Assembly (NCBI RefSeq): GCF_015999265.1
Contig: NZ_JAEAGR010000001.1
Span: 248,001 to 312,000, forward strand
Reading direction: 5' to 3'
Length of the DNA stretch: 64,000 nt
Origin: Mobilitalea sibirica
GTDB taxonomy: Bacteria > Bacillota > Clostridia > Lachnospirales > Lachnospiraceae
Below are positions 50,389-59,787 of the stretch, one piece after another. The position numbers and the translations under genes are program-made. How positions within the stretch are numbered: position 1 is the stretch's first letter; every line of letters starts with the position of its first letter. The notes under the pieces were generated by a model. That model had not been told where the DNA came from. It did no database searches and saw only the letters and a list, made by a program, of their open reading frames with translations.

Positions 50389-52290
50389 ATGGAATATAAG
50401 CTGAATAGGAACAGTAAAGTAAAAGAGGTTTACAATAACCCGATCGGATATGATATTCTCCATAAGCTTCTGTTACAGATGAATATTAGGGAAGGTTTCA
50501 TTACAAATCCCGTCATCGGTAATATGAAGCTGAAAACAGTCTCAAAATTGACGAAAAAAACCTTTGGTGACGGATTTGTTAGTACACTGCTTGAGCTGTT
50601 AAACAGTGAGAAGGATATACCTAAGACAGATACAGGGCAAACCGCACCTTCCTGGTGGAAAGAAGCTGTTTTTTATCAGATTTATCCGAGAAGCTTTTAC
50701 GATTCGAATGGGGATGGAATTGGAGACCTTGAGGGAATTAGAAGGAAGTTGGATTATCTAAAGGAGCTAGGCATTGATGCTATATGGCTATCTCCGATTT
50801 ATGATTCTCCCAATGATGATAATGGATATGACATAAGGGATTATTATAAAATCATGAAGGAGTTTGGTAGCTTAGAGGATTTTGACCGGTTACTTTTGGA
50901 AGTCCATAACAGGGATATGAAGCTGATTATGGATTTGGTTATTAACCATACCTCGGATGAGCATCCCTGGTTTCAGGATGCTGTAGAAAATGAAAATTCA
51001 AAATATAAAGATTATTACCTGTTTCGTAAATCGAAGAATGACAATCTCCCGCCAAATAACTGGACATCATTCTTTAGCGGCCCTGCCTGGAATTATTATA
51101 AACAACAGGATTTATGGGCATTACACCTGTTTTCAAAAAAACAGATGGATCTCAATTGGGACAATGAGAATTTAAGAAGTGAGATTTATCAGATGATTCA
51201 GTGGTGGTTAAAAAAAGGTGTGGATGGCTTTCGTCTGGATGTAATTAATTATATCTCAAAAAAAGAAGGCCTGCCTGATGGAAACGAAGCAGTAGGGAAG
51301 TTAATGGGCTATTATGGGATAGAACATTATTTTTATGGTCCGAAGCTTCATACTTATTTAAAGGAATTAAAGAGGGAAGCCTTTGCACCCTACCAAGCAT
51401 TTACGGTTGGAGAGACACCGGGGGTCGGAATGCGGATGGCACAGTTGTTAACGGCTGATTACCGAAAAGAGCTGGATATGATCTTTTCCTTTGATCATCT
51501 TGAAACTCCGGGACATGTAAGATTCGAGGATTATCAATATGATCTTAATTATCTGAAGAAATATATGATAGATTGGATGGAGCATTACGGCAGCAGTTGT
51601 TGGATGTCCTTATTCTATGAAAACCACGATAATCCGAGAATGATATCGAAAGTTAATCCGGATCCTGCTTACAGAGAGGTTATAGGGAAGCTTTTAGCTA
51701 TGATATTATTGACCTTAAAGGGAACTCCTTTTATCTTTCAGGGTCAGGAGATTGGGGCTGTCAATCAAGAGTTTCACAGGGTTGAAGACTTAAAAGATGT
51801 GGAAAGTATCAATCTATATCATGAATTAGAAGGTACTTTAGGGAAAGAGGCTGCATTTCACAAGGTATTAAGTGGCAGCAGGGATCATGCAAGAACCCCT
51901 ATGCAATGGGATGCTTCTAAGGGGGCAGGTTTTACGAAGGGTCATCCTTGGATCTATATGGATGAGGATTTTAAAGAATGGAATGTGAAGAAACAGACCG
52001 AGGATAGATTATCTGTACTGAATTTCTACCGGGAGTTAATTCGATTACGAAAGAATACCAAAGCATTGGTATACGGTGAGTTTGAAGTTTTAAACAGAAA
52101 GAAGAAAAATCTGTTTACCTACCTAAGAAAATCAGGAGAAGAAACTTATCTGGTCGAATGTAACTTAAGCAATAGAACAATTAAAAGGGATAAGTATGGA
52201 GAAGATTATAAATCGGTGATATCCAATTATTCGGATAAAACAGACTGTTTAAGACCCTATGAGGCGACTTTATATCGTAAGCTATCATAA
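50389..52290 (+). CDS. GH13 alpha-glucosidase/oligo-1,6-glucosidase with N-terminal helical module
   Basis: 633 residues. Residues about 90-560 form a GH13_31-type barrel: FYQIYPRSFYDSNGDGIGDLEGI, DLVINHTSDEHPWF, nucleophile Asp284 in GFRLDVINYI, acid/base Glu342 in TVGETPG, and ENHDNPR with the third acid. It hydrolyses alpha-1,6 or alpha-1,4 glucosides in the cytoplasm. The first 80 residues (NSKVKEVYNNPIGYDILHKLLLQ onward) are an extra helical module not found in typical oligo-1,6-glucosidases. GGAGGAGG at 50376-50383 supports the start. A GH3 gene follows after a purine-rich gap. Confidence 0.9.
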   Translation: MEYKLNRNSKVKEVYNNPIGYDILHKLLLQMNIREGFITNPVIGNMKLKTVSKLTKKTFGDGFVSTLLELLNSEKDIPKTDTGQTAPSWWKEAVFYQIYPRSFYDSNGDGIGDLEGIRRKLDYLKELGIDAIWLSPIYDSPNDDNGYDIRDYYKIMKEFGSLEDFDRLLLEVHNRDMKLIMDLVINHTSDEHPWFQDAVENENSKYKDYYLFRKSKNDNLPPNNWTSFFSGPAWNYYKQQDLWALHLFSKKQMDLNWDNENLRSEIYQMIQWWLKKGVDGFRLDVINYISKKEGLPDGNEAVGKLMGYYGIEHYFYGPKLHTYLKELKREAFAPYQAFTVGETPGVGMRMAQLLTADYRKELDMIFSFDHLETPGHVRFEDYQYDLNYLKKYMIDWMEHYGSSCWMSLFYENHDNPRMISKVNPDPAYREVIGKLLAMILLTLKGTPFIFQGQEIGAVNQEFHRVEDLKDVESINLYHELEGTLGKEAAFHKVLSGSRDHARTPMQWDASKGAGFTKGHPWIYMDEDFKEWNVKKQTEDRLSVLNFYRELIRLRKNTKALVYGEFEVLNRKKKNLFTYLRKSGEETYLVECNLSNRTIKRDKYGEDYKSVISNYSDKTDCLRPYEATLYRKLS

Positions 52291-52299
52291 GAACAGAAA

Positions 52300-52520
52300 A
52301 GGAATAGAAATGAGTATAAGTAAGAGAGCCAGCGAAAGAAAATAAATAACAGATTGCCTGTGAGAAAGAATATGTAAGAGTGTACAAGTAAGGAAGAACA
52401 AGTAAGAGATTACCAATAAGAGAGTACATGAAAGAAAGTACAAGTATAAATATAAGAAAGATAGATAAAAAAAGATAGTATGAGATAGATAGTATGACAA
52501 AAGAAGATAGAAAGACAGCT
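52300..52520 (+). repeat. Purine-rich low-complexity gap with degenerate repeats
   Basis: Most of the 280-bp gap is A and G on this strand, with loose repeats such as ACAAGTAAG/AGAGTACA and GATAGTATGA. No promoter or gene seen here. ORFs on the opposite strand are low-complexity Leu/Ser/Phe/Tyr reading and are not accepted. Confidence 0.65.
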
Positions 52521-52570
52521 TTCGAATACAGAGTAATAAAAATTACGCGAGAATTCTTTAGGAGGGTATG

Positions 52571-55045
52571 ATGTCGGACAAATCTTATGGGGAAATAAAT
52601 CAAAAGAAGGACAGTAGAAGGATGGAAGCAAGTGATCTGGTGAAGCAGATGACGCTGGAAGAAAAAGCCGGACTTTGTTCAGGGGAAGACAGGTGGTACT
52701 TAAAGTCCGTAGAGCGACTGGGAGTTTGTTCTATAATGATGTGTGACGGACCCCACGGGCTTAGAAAAGAAATATCCTATCAGGATAATCTTGCATTTAG
52801 TGATAGTGTACCTGCTGTATGCTTTCCGACAGCCAGCGCCCTAGCCTGTAGCTTTGACAGAGATTTAGCTTATGAGATCGGTATCGCTTTGGGTGAGGAA
52901 TGCCAAAAGGAAGGAGTGTCCGTTCTGTTAGGGCCGGGAGTCAATCAAAAGAGAAGCCCTTTATGTGGACGAAATTTTGAGTATTTCAGTGAAGATCCTT
53001 ATGTTTCAGGTGAGATGGCTGCGGCTATGATATCAGGAGTACAAAGTCAAGGAGTAGGGACATCCCTAAAGCATTTTGCCGTGAATAACCAGGAAAAACG
53101 ACGTATGACTGTAAGTGCTATCGTGGATGAAAGGGCTTTGCGGGAAACTTACTTAAAAGCCTTTGAAATTGCCGTAAAAAAGGGTAAACCCTGGACTGTA
53201 ATGTGTGCTTATAATCAATTGAATGGAACCTATTGCAGTGAAAATACATATCTGCTAACCGATATCTTAAGAGAGGAATGGGGATATGAAGGAGTGGTTG
53301 TATCCGACTGGGGTGCTGTCAATGACCGGGTATTAGGTTTGGCAGCCGGTTTAGATATCGAAATGCCCGGAAGCAATGGATATAATGATAAGAAAATAAT
53401 TGAAGCAGTTAGGAAAAAAACATTACCGGAAGAATATTTAGACCGTACAGCCTGTAAAGTAACAGAACTAATCTTAAAAGCCTCGGATAATAAAAAGGAA
53501 GGGTTTACCTGTGATATGGATACACATCATCAATTGGCAATCCGGGCTGCAACAGAATCAGCGGTTTTACTAAAGAATGAGGATGACATCCTCCCGGGTA
53601 ATCCAGAACAAAAGGCAGTGGTCATCGGAGCTTTGGCGAAGGAACCCAGATATCAGGGAGCAGGCAGCTCAAAGATACATCCCTATCAACTGGATATGCC
53701 TTGGGAAGCATTGAAGGAATATGGTACTATGGAATATGCACAGGGATATCTGGCAAACAGCGTTGGCAAGAAGGATTCTACCAAAGAAGAAGCTCTAAAA
53801 AAGGAAGCCATAAGAATATGTAAGGGTAAGGATATTGTCTACTTTTTTGCGGGACTTACGGAAGGTTATGAATCAGAAGGGTTTGACAGAGAAACTATGG
53901 ACCTTCCTGAAAATCAGAATCGGCTAATTGAGGCAGTGGCTTCCATAAACCCGAATATTGTGGTAATACTCTCAGGAGGAGCGCCAACCAGGCTTCCTTG
54001 GGTAAGTAAAGTAAAAGGTATTCTGGTATCCTATCTTGGGGGAGAGGGTAACGGAAAGGCAATTGCCGATCTATTGATGGGAAAAGCGGTTCCCTGTGGT
54101 AAACTGGCGGAAACTTGGCCTTTAGAGTTATCGGATACTCCGGCTTATCATAATTTTCCCGGTGGAAGAACTACCGTAGAATATAGGGAAAGCGTTTATG
54201 TAGGTTATCGTTATTATGAAGCTGCTCAAAAACCGGTTTTATATCCGTTTGGACATGGATTATCCTACACCACTTTCCATTATTCTAATCTAGAGATTAA
54301 TCAAGACGAATATCACTATGGGGACAAACTTATCCTTTCCTTTGATATTACCAATACCGGTTCATGGGAAGCAAAAGAAGTGGCATTTGTATTTGTAGCT
54401 CATAAAAATAAGAAGGTTTTTATGCCAGTGAAGGAGCTTAGAGCTTTCAATAAAATCTCTCTTAAGCCCGGTGAGAAAAAACAGATCGAAATTACCTTAG
54501 ATACTCATGAATTCGCATATTATAATACTGCAATTCATGACTGGTACTGTGATAGCGGAGAGTATAAGATTATGATTTGCTCTTCTTTAACAGATTGCCA
54601 TTTGCAGAAAACGGTTAATTTAATAAGTCCAAAAGTCAAACAACCGGATTACAGGGAAAAATTACCAAGCTATTATAGTCTTAAGAATGAAGAACTGGTC
54701 TTATCGGATAATGAATTTGAACATCTGTATGGGCAGGAGCTTATACCCGGTGATTTACTACCGACAAGGCCGTACAATCTAGATCATACGCTTATGGATG
54801 TGAGGCATACTTTGTTTGGAAAGCTATTCATTTTCATAATTAAAAAAATGGTGAAAAAGAATTCTTTTGGTTCCAAGGAAAATTATGCTATGATGATTTC
54901 AATGGTATTAGAGATGCCATTCCATTCCATGGTCCCATCAGGAGGGGGCATTATCACGGATCAGATGTTGGAAGGTATCTTGGATATCTTTAATGGACAT
55001 CGAATAAAAGGAATCTTTAAGATAATCCGACACAAGAGAGGATAG
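52571..55045 (+). CDS. GH3 beta-glucosidase with extra C-terminal module
   Basis: 824 residues, no signal peptide. GH3 barrel with QMTLEEKAGLCSGEDRWY, MCDGPHGLRK, KHFAVNNQEKRRMTVSAIVDERALRETYL and nucleophile Asp246 in VVSDWGAVNDR. The second domain begins ESAVLLKNEDDILP, followed by the FnIII-like domain near PFGHGLSYTTFHYSNL. The last 100 residues (SDNEFEHLYGQELIPGD onward) are an additional helical module ending MLEGILDIFNGHRIKGIFK. Probable beta-glucosidase of imported cellodextrins. TAGGAGG precedes; ATG at 52568 is an alternative start. Confidence 0.9.
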   Translation: MSDKSYGEINQKKDSRRMEASDLVKQMTLEEKAGLCSGEDRWYLKSVERLGVCSIMMCDGPHGLRKEISYQDNLAFSDSVPAVCFPTASALACSFDRDLAYEIGIALGEECQKEGVSVLLGPGVNQKRSPLCGRNFEYFSEDPYVSGEMAAAMISGVQSQGVGTSLKHFAVNNQEKRRMTVSAIVDERALRETYLKAFEIAVKKGKPWTVMCAYNQLNGTYCSENTYLLTDILREEWGYEGVVVSDWGAVNDRVLGLAAGLDIEMPGSNGYNDKKIIEAVRKKTLPEEYLDRTACKVTELILKASDNKKEGFTCDMDTHHQLAIRAATESAVLLKNEDDILPGNPEQKAVVIGALAKEPRYQGAGSSKIHPYQLDMPWEALKEYGTMEYAQGYLANSVGKKDSTKEEALKKEAIRICKGKDIVYFFAGLTEGYESEGFDRETMDLPENQNRLIEAVASINPNIVVILSGGAPTRLPWVSKVKGILVSYLGGEGNGKAIADLLMGKAVPCGKLAETWPLELSDTPAYHNFPGGRTTVEYRESVYVGYRYYEAAQKPVLYPFGHGLSYTTFHYSNLEINQDEYHYGDKLILSFDITNTGSWEAKEVAFVFVAHKNKKVFMPVKELRAFNKISLKPGEKKQIEITLDTHEFAYYNTAIHDWYCDSGEYKIMICSSLTDCHLQKTVNLISPKVKQPDYREKLPSYYSLKNEELVLSDNEFEHLYGQELIPGDLLPTRPYNLDHTLMDVRHTLFGKLFIFIIKKMVKKNSFGSKENYAMMISMVLEMPFHSMVPSGGGIITDQMLEGILDIFNGHRIKGIFKIIRHKRG

Positions 55046-55100
55046 GCAACAGAGATAGAATTTAACATTTCAAATATTAATTAATACAAAAAATAGATGA

Positions 55101-55631
55101 CTAATCAAAAAAGATACTTCTTCGGTTGAGATTAGGCTTACTTGTTAACAAATGTAGTAAGCCTTCTTCCAACGCAGATATAGTGCCAACAATAAATACG
55201 ATGTATAAATATATTCTATTTACTCTGTTCATAAATAAGGGTATCAGGAATACACTTATACCGGTTATTTTATTACACCAGGTATGTAAAACAACAAAGG
55301 CGTGGAATTTAACATATGCAATTAAGATATTTATCGTGCGAATAAGAATTATAATAATTATAAATGGTAGGTAGTTTCTAATTTCTTCTCCTATATGAAG
55401 AAAAACATAAAGTAATAGTACAATAAACATAAGCAGATCAGCCAGAGAATCTAATCTGGCACCCAAATTACTCGTAGTATTTGTTTTTCTGGCTATATAC
55501 CCATCAATAAAATCACTGATACCACATATTAGGTATACCGGTATGAATATGGTTGTATTATTGAGGAAAAAAAGTAATATAACGGACATAAAAATTCTGC
55601 TTATAGTAATTAAATTAGCCACATTCTTCAT
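55101..55631 (-). CDS. CDP-alcohol phosphatidyltransferase family (PgsA/PssA-like)
   Basis: 176 residues, five to six membrane helices. The catalytic D-x2-D-G-x2-A-R-x8-G-x3-D-x3-D motif is complete: SDFIDGYIARKTNTTSNLGARLDSLADLLM. It transfers a CDP-linked diacylglycerol to an alcohol such as glycerol phosphate in phospholipid synthesis. The NLITISRIFMSVILL start is usual for PgsA, but which alcohol is used is not readable. It is 6 bp downstream of the OhrR-like gene, so co-transcribed. Confidence 0.88.
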   Translation of the reverse strand: MKNVANLITISRIFMSVILLFFLNNTTIFIPVYLICGISDFIDGYIARKTNTTSNLGARLDSLADLLMFIVLLLYVFLHIGEEIRNYLPFIIIIILIRTINILIAYVKFHAFVVLHTWCNKITGISVFLIPLFMNRVNRIYLYIVFIVGTISALEEGLLHLLTSKPNLNRRSIFFD

Positions 55632-55637
55632 AATTAT

Positions 55638-56138
55638 TTATTCTCCTAATTCTGTAGAACTGAAGGTATCCATCATTTTATGAAGAGATACCAGCATCTC
55701 TTTCCCATGTTTCGGATCCAATTCCAAGGAGCACACCATTTTTTCTGGAATATGTTTTGCTTCTTCTTTAAATTCATATCCTTTTTTTGTTAATTTTATA
55801 TAAACTGTACGCTCATCCTTAGAGCCTCTGGTGCGCTTGATAAAGTCAAGGGCCTCTAATTTTTTCAGCATAGGTGTTAATGTGCCGGAATCTAAATATA
55901 ACTTTCTACCCAAATCCTTTACGGTAATATCATCCTTTTCCCATAAAGCCAGCAGAATAATATAGCCGGTATAAGTTAATCCATAAGGATCTAACAAAGG
56001 TTTATATTTACGGATGATTTCTTTTGAACAAACATATAAGGAAAAACACAGTTGATTATCAAGCTTTAGGATATCATATTCAGAGATTTTTTGAACATTT
56101 TCTGTAACTTTTTTGTTAGCATGATTTTGATTCTTCAT
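55638..56138 (-). CDS. ohrR: MarR/OhrR-like redox-sensing repressor
   Basis: 166 residues. The OhrR pattern is strong: LDNQLCFSLYVCSKEIIRKYKPLLDPYGLTYTGYI holds the reactive Cys31, followed by the winged helix DITVKDLGRKLYLDSGTLTPMLKKLEALDFIKRTRGSKDERTVYI. A second Cys37 could form an intramolecular disulfide. OhrR releases DNA when the cysteine is oxidised by organic peroxides. AAAGGA supports the start at 56138. The divergent nitroreductase is the probable target; no ohr gene is present in this window. Confidence 0.88.
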   Translation of the reverse strand: MKNQNHANKKVTENVQKISEYDILKLDNQLCFSLYVCSKEIIRKYKPLLDPYGLTYTGYIILLALWEKDDITVKDLGRKLYLDSGTLTPMLKKLEALDFIKRTRGSKDERTVYIKLTKKGYEFKEEAKHIPEKMVCSLELDPKHGKEMLVSLHKMMDTFSSTELGE

Positions 56139-56231
56139 ATTCAAGATTCCTTTCTTATTATCTTTATATGAAAGATATATTGACTTCAATTAGATTTTAT
56201 ACAATTTTTATAATTTCGTCAATAAAATCTA

Positions 56232-56270
56232 TTGACAAATGCAAATAAATAGTATTAAATTAAATTGTAA
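56232..56270 (+). promoter_or_regulatory. Nitroreductase promoter with OhrR-type operator
   Basis: TTGACA (56232-56237), 17-base spacer, TTAAAT (56255-56260). TTAAATTAAATTGTAA at 56255-56270 overlaps the -10 element and resembles the OhrR box (TACAATT-AATTGTA type); a second TACAATTTTTATAATT lies at about 56199. Confidence 0.6.
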
Positions 56271-56469
56271 ACAATATAAATATTAGAATATAGTTTTAGA
56301 TAATTAAACCTAGGAATATATTATATCTGATTTCCGGAATTTATTCTTTAAGACATATTCTTACGATATAGCTTATCAAATACGGTTATAGCAGTGAGGC
56401 TATAGAGGATAACAGAAGGTTAGAAGCGAATAAAACAAGTTTGTATAAAAAGAAAGGAAGGTGTGTTTT

Positions 56470-57069
56470 ATGAATAACAATTTTAAACAGATAATTGAAA
56501 ATAGAAGGTCAATCTATGCCATCGCGAAAGCATCCCCTATTTCGGACGAAGAGATAAGGCATATTGTAGAACATGCTGTAAAATATGTACCCTCCTCATT
56601 TAATTCCCAAAGTGCCAGAGTTGTTCTTCTTATCGGAGATCAACATGATAAATTATGGGAGATTACTAGGGAAGCTTTGCGTAAAATTGTTCCCGAGGGC
56701 AGTTTTGATCAAACGGATAAAAAGATTGATTCCTTTAAAAACGGCTATGGAACTGTGATGTTTTTTGAAGATCAGGAAGTTGTGGAAGGATTACAAAAGC
56801 AGTTTGAACTCTATAAGGATAACTTTCCTATATGGTCACTACAATCCTCCGGTATGCTTCAGTACGTAATATGGGCCTCCTTGGAGGAAGAGGGATTAGG
56901 AGCTTCCTTACAGCATTATAATCCACTTATTGATGAACAGGTAAAAAATGAATGGAACCTGCCTAAGCATTGGAAATTACTGGCACAGATGCCTTTTGGG
57001 AAACCGATAGCCGCACCGGAAGATAAGGATTTTTTACCGTTGGAAGATAGGGTAAAGGTATATAAATAA
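56470..57069 (+). CDS. Nitroreductase family protein (Frm2/HBN1-like)
   Basis: 199 residues. Begins with IIENRRSIYAIAKASPISDEEI, then KYVPSSFNSQSARVVLLIGDQH, and ends with KLLAQMPFGKPIAAPEDKDFLP; this is the fungal-type nitroreductase branch. Uses FMN and NAD(P)H to reduce nitro compounds or quinones; in yeasts the relatives help in oxidative stress and lipid signalling. Start at 56470 has AAAGGAAGG upstream. Its promoter overlaps an OhrR-like site, so peroxide induction is likely. Divergent from the ohrR-like gene. Confidence 0.88.
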   Translation: MNNNFKQIIENRRSIYAIAKASPISDEEIRHIVEHAVKYVPSSFNSQSARVVLLIGDQHDKLWEITREALRKIVPEGSFDQTDKKIDSFKNGYGTVMFFEDQEVVEGLQKQFELYKDNFPIWSLQSSGMLQYVIWASLEEEGLGASLQHYNPLIDEQVKNEWNLPKHWKLLAQMPFGKPIAAPEDKDFLPLEDRVKVYK

Positions 57070-57194
57070 TATTATTTATTTGGGTTGGTTAACCTATAAT
57101 TTCAAGGGGCCATATATGGTTAAGCTATTGTACAGCATAAAATTTTAGTTGAAGAATAAGTTGAAATGTACATCTTGGGAAAGGTTGAAAACGT

Positions 57195-57411
57195 TTGACA
57201 TATTATATGTTTGTTGGTATATTTAACATGTAATCAACCATTTGATTGTTTCATAAAAAGGTGCATTAGATATCAATGAATAAACTTATAATTACGTAAT
57301 GCTATCTTGTTTTGCTGTATATAATTTAGGTAGATGTAAGAGAGCATAAATCAGAATGAAGGAGAATACTACTTATATGGCATTCGATTGCTGGAGAGTG
57401 GTATTCTTTTT
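57195..57411 (+). ncRNA. Possible small RNA: consensus promoter to orphan terminator
   Basis: TTGACA (57195-57200), 17-base spacer, TATATT (57218-57223) make a near-consensus promoter. An 11-bp hairpin (AGAATACTACT at 57363-57373 with AGTGGTATTCT at 57397-57407) plus TTTTT ends the unit. No credible ORF lies between. The transcript would be about 180 nt. It could also be the leader of the ogt gene. Confidence 0.4.
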
Positions 57412-57530
57412 GCTGATAAAACAAGTAGTTATAAAAGTATATGATAAATACATAGTAAGCAAGATTTATTAAAAAGACAAGTAAGAAGCTGGTCATTCAC
57501 TCATATGAATAAGAAGAGGAGGTGGTTTGG

Positions 57531-58016
57531 TTGAATTGTACATTTTATTATAATACCAAGATAGGGAAGATAAGAATTACAGAGGACGGTGCAGGTATCA
57601 CACAAGTATCTCTTGTCGGTGATACAGAGAACGTGAAAGATACTTTAGAGTATAAATTACGAGAGACTGATAATATTAAAAATGCAGCATCTCAGTTAAT
57701 GCAATATCTTGAAGGCACAAGAAAAGAGTTTACGATACCGCTTCACCCACAAGGTACCATATTTCAACTGAAGGTATGGGAAGCTCTAAGGTCAATCCCT
57801 TACGGTGAGACCCGGACTTATAAGCAGATTGCAGAAATGATTGGTAATCCAAAAGCATCTCGAGCGGTTGGAATGGCAAACCATAATAATCCTATTATGT
57901 GTATGATACCATGCCATCGGGTGATTGGTGCGAATGGAAGTCTAACTGGATATGCAGGAGGACTTGATATAAAAGAGAAATTATTAGAATTGGAAGGTTC
58001 CAAGGAAAGGAAGTAG
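57531..58016 (+). CDS. ogt: Methylated-DNA-[protein]-cysteine S-methyltransferase
   Basis: 161 residues. The active-site motif MCMIPCHRVIGANGSLTGYAGG has the acceptor Cys128, and the helix-turn-helix region QLKVWEALRSIPYGETRTYKQIAEMIGNPKASRAVG precedes it. It repairs O6-methylguanine in one suicidal transfer. TTG at 57531 is the start: AGGAGGT lies 7 bp upstream and the protein starts MNCTFYYNTKIGKI as expected. It ends 3 bp before pepF, and the three genes to 60906 form a tight operon. Confidence 0.93.
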   Translation: MNCTFYYNTKIGKIRITEDGAGITQVSLVGDTENVKDTLEYKLRETDNIKNAASQLMQYLEGTRKEFTIPLHPQGTIFQLKVWEALRSIPYGETRTYKQIAEMIGNPKASRAVGMANHNNPIMCMIPCHRVIGANGSLTGYAGGLDIKEKLLELEGSKERK

Positions 58017-58019
58017 GTT

Positions 58020-59783
58020 ATGAACAAAGAATGGTCATTGGATGTACTATACAAAGGATATGAGGATGAAAAATATAAGAAAGATTGGGAAGAGTTAAAA
58101 AACCTTACAAAAGAAATTACCAGATTTAGTGAAGGGTTAAAGGAGACACCTGAAGAGGAAACGGCGCTTATAAAGGCTATTGAGTATATGGAGCAGTATC
58201 AGGTGCTTGGCTGTAAACTAAGCTTCTACATTATGTTAAGACAATCTGTGAACACCACTGACAGCCAAACAGTCAATGAACTGAATGCTGTAGAAAAAAT
58301 GTTAAGCTTATCTTCAAAACCGATGGCAGCTATCCATAAATTTATTGCAGGGATTGAACATATGGATACCTATATGGAAAAGCATGCGAAATTAAAGGCA
58401 TATAAATTCTTCATTTCAGAGATAAAAAAAGAAGCAAAGCATCTGTTAAGTGATGAAGTGGAAGAAGTAATTGCGAAATTAAATATATCTGCCGGCTCAG
58501 CTTGGAGCAGTATGCAAAGCTTTTTAACCTCTACTCTTGAGGTAGAATACCGGGGAGAAGTGATTACCCTACCTGAGGTTCGTAACTTGGCTTATTCGGA
58601 TGATGCTTCCGTGAGAAAAGATGCTTATTATGCAGAACTACAATCCTATGAAAAGATTAAGGATGCCATAAGCTATTCTCTTAATAATATTAAGACTCAG
58701 GTAAACACCATATGTGAATTCCGAGGATATGAATCCCCTTTGGCTATGACTCTGCAGCAATCGAAAATGAAGAAAGAGACCTTAGATGCAATGCTGGAAG
58801 CGATTAGAGAGTATTTACCTGTATTCCACAAGTATTTAAAACACAAAGCAAGGCTTCTGGGGTATCACAGCGGTCTTCCCTGGTTTGATATGTTCGCTCC
58901 TATGGGAGAAAGTAATACAAAATTTAGTGTAGAGGATTCAAAAGAGTATCTGGTGAAGCATTTCCGTGGCTTTGCAGATGATTTAGCTGACATGGTAGAA
59001 GAGGCCTTCGATAATGAATGGATTGACTTTTATCCGAAGAAAGGTAAAGTGGGCGGTGCCTTCTGCGAAAACATGCCCTTTGTGAAGCAAAGCCGAATTC
59101 TATCAAACTTTACCGGAACCTTAAAGGATGTAGTAACCTTAGCCCATGAACTGGGGCATGCATATCATGGAATGAACATTCAGGAACATCTACCTCTTAA
59201 CGTGGATTATAGCATGCCGGTGGCGGAGACAGCGTCTACCTTTAATGAAGCGATTATCATGGAGGCAGCCATTAAAGAGACCGACGGCAGTGAAAGAATA
59301 GCATTAATTGAAAGTCAGTTACAGGATGTAACACAGATTATCTGTGATATTTATTCCAGATTTTTATTTGAAAGTGCTGTCTTTGAGAAAAGTAAGACTG
59401 GATTTTTATTTGCGGATGAGCTGAAAGAAATAATGCTATCAGCTCAGAAGGAAGCTTACGGAGATGGACTTGATCATGAATATCTACATCCTTATATGTG
59501 GGTGCTAAAAGGACATTATTATTCTGAAAATTTAAGCTTTTATAATTTCCCTTATGCCTTTGGCGGTTTATTTGCCAGAGGATTATATGAAAAATATAAA
59601 GTTGAGGGAGAAGAATTCATTCCTAAATACAGAGCTTTATTAAATGCAACTACGGTAATGGATGTTGAGGGTGCTGCGAAAGAAGCTGACATTAATCTGG
59701 AGGAGCCACAGTTTTGGAGAAGTAGCTTAAAGACGATTGAAAATCTCGTAGAAGAATTTATATCTGCGACAGAAAGGAAATAA
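58020..59783 (+). CDS. pepF: Oligoendopeptidase F-like M3 metallopeptidase
   Basis: 587 residues. The zinc site HELGH lies at 376-380 in VVTLAHELGHAYHGM, and the third ligand Glu is in TASTFNEAIIMEAA. Upstream helices and NLSFYNFPYAFGGLFARGLYEKY near the end match the PepF/M3B layout. It cuts short peptides in the cytoplasm. GGAAAGGAAG just before the ATG lies inside the ogt end, showing coupling. Start at 58020 gives a natural N-terminus (NKEWSLDVLYKGYED). Confidence 0.93.
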   Translation: MNKEWSLDVLYKGYEDEKYKKDWEELKNLTKEITRFSEGLKETPEEETALIKAIEYMEQYQVLGCKLSFYIMLRQSVNTTDSQTVNELNAVEKMLSLSSKPMAAIHKFIAGIEHMDTYMEKHAKLKAYKFFISEIKKEAKHLLSDEVEEVIAKLNISAGSAWSSMQSFLTSTLEVEYRGEVITLPEVRNLAYSDDASVRKDAYYAELQSYEKIKDAISYSLNNIKTQVNTICEFRGYESPLAMTLQQSKMKKETLDAMLEAIREYLPVFHKYLKHKARLLGYHSGLPWFDMFAPMGESNTKFSVEDSKEYLVKHFRGFADDLADMVEEAFDNEWIDFYPKKGKVGGAFCENMPFVKQSRILSNFTGTLKDVVTLAHELGHAYHGMNIQEHLPLNVDYSMPVAETASTFNEAIIMEAAIKETDGSERIALIESQLQDVTQIICDIYSRFLFESAVFEKSKTGFLFADELKEIMLSAQKEAYGDGLDHEYLHPYMWVLKGHYYSENLSFYNFPYAFGGLFARGLYEKYKVEGEEFIPKYRALLNATTVMDVEGAAKEADINLEEPQFWRSSLKTIENLVEEFISATERK

Positions 59784-59787
59784 TCAT

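Noticed and set aside
52181-52631. Several minus-strand ORFs over the purine-rich gap
   Set aside because: They translate low-complexity pyrimidine runs into Leu/Ser/Phe/Tyr and overlap one another; not real genes.
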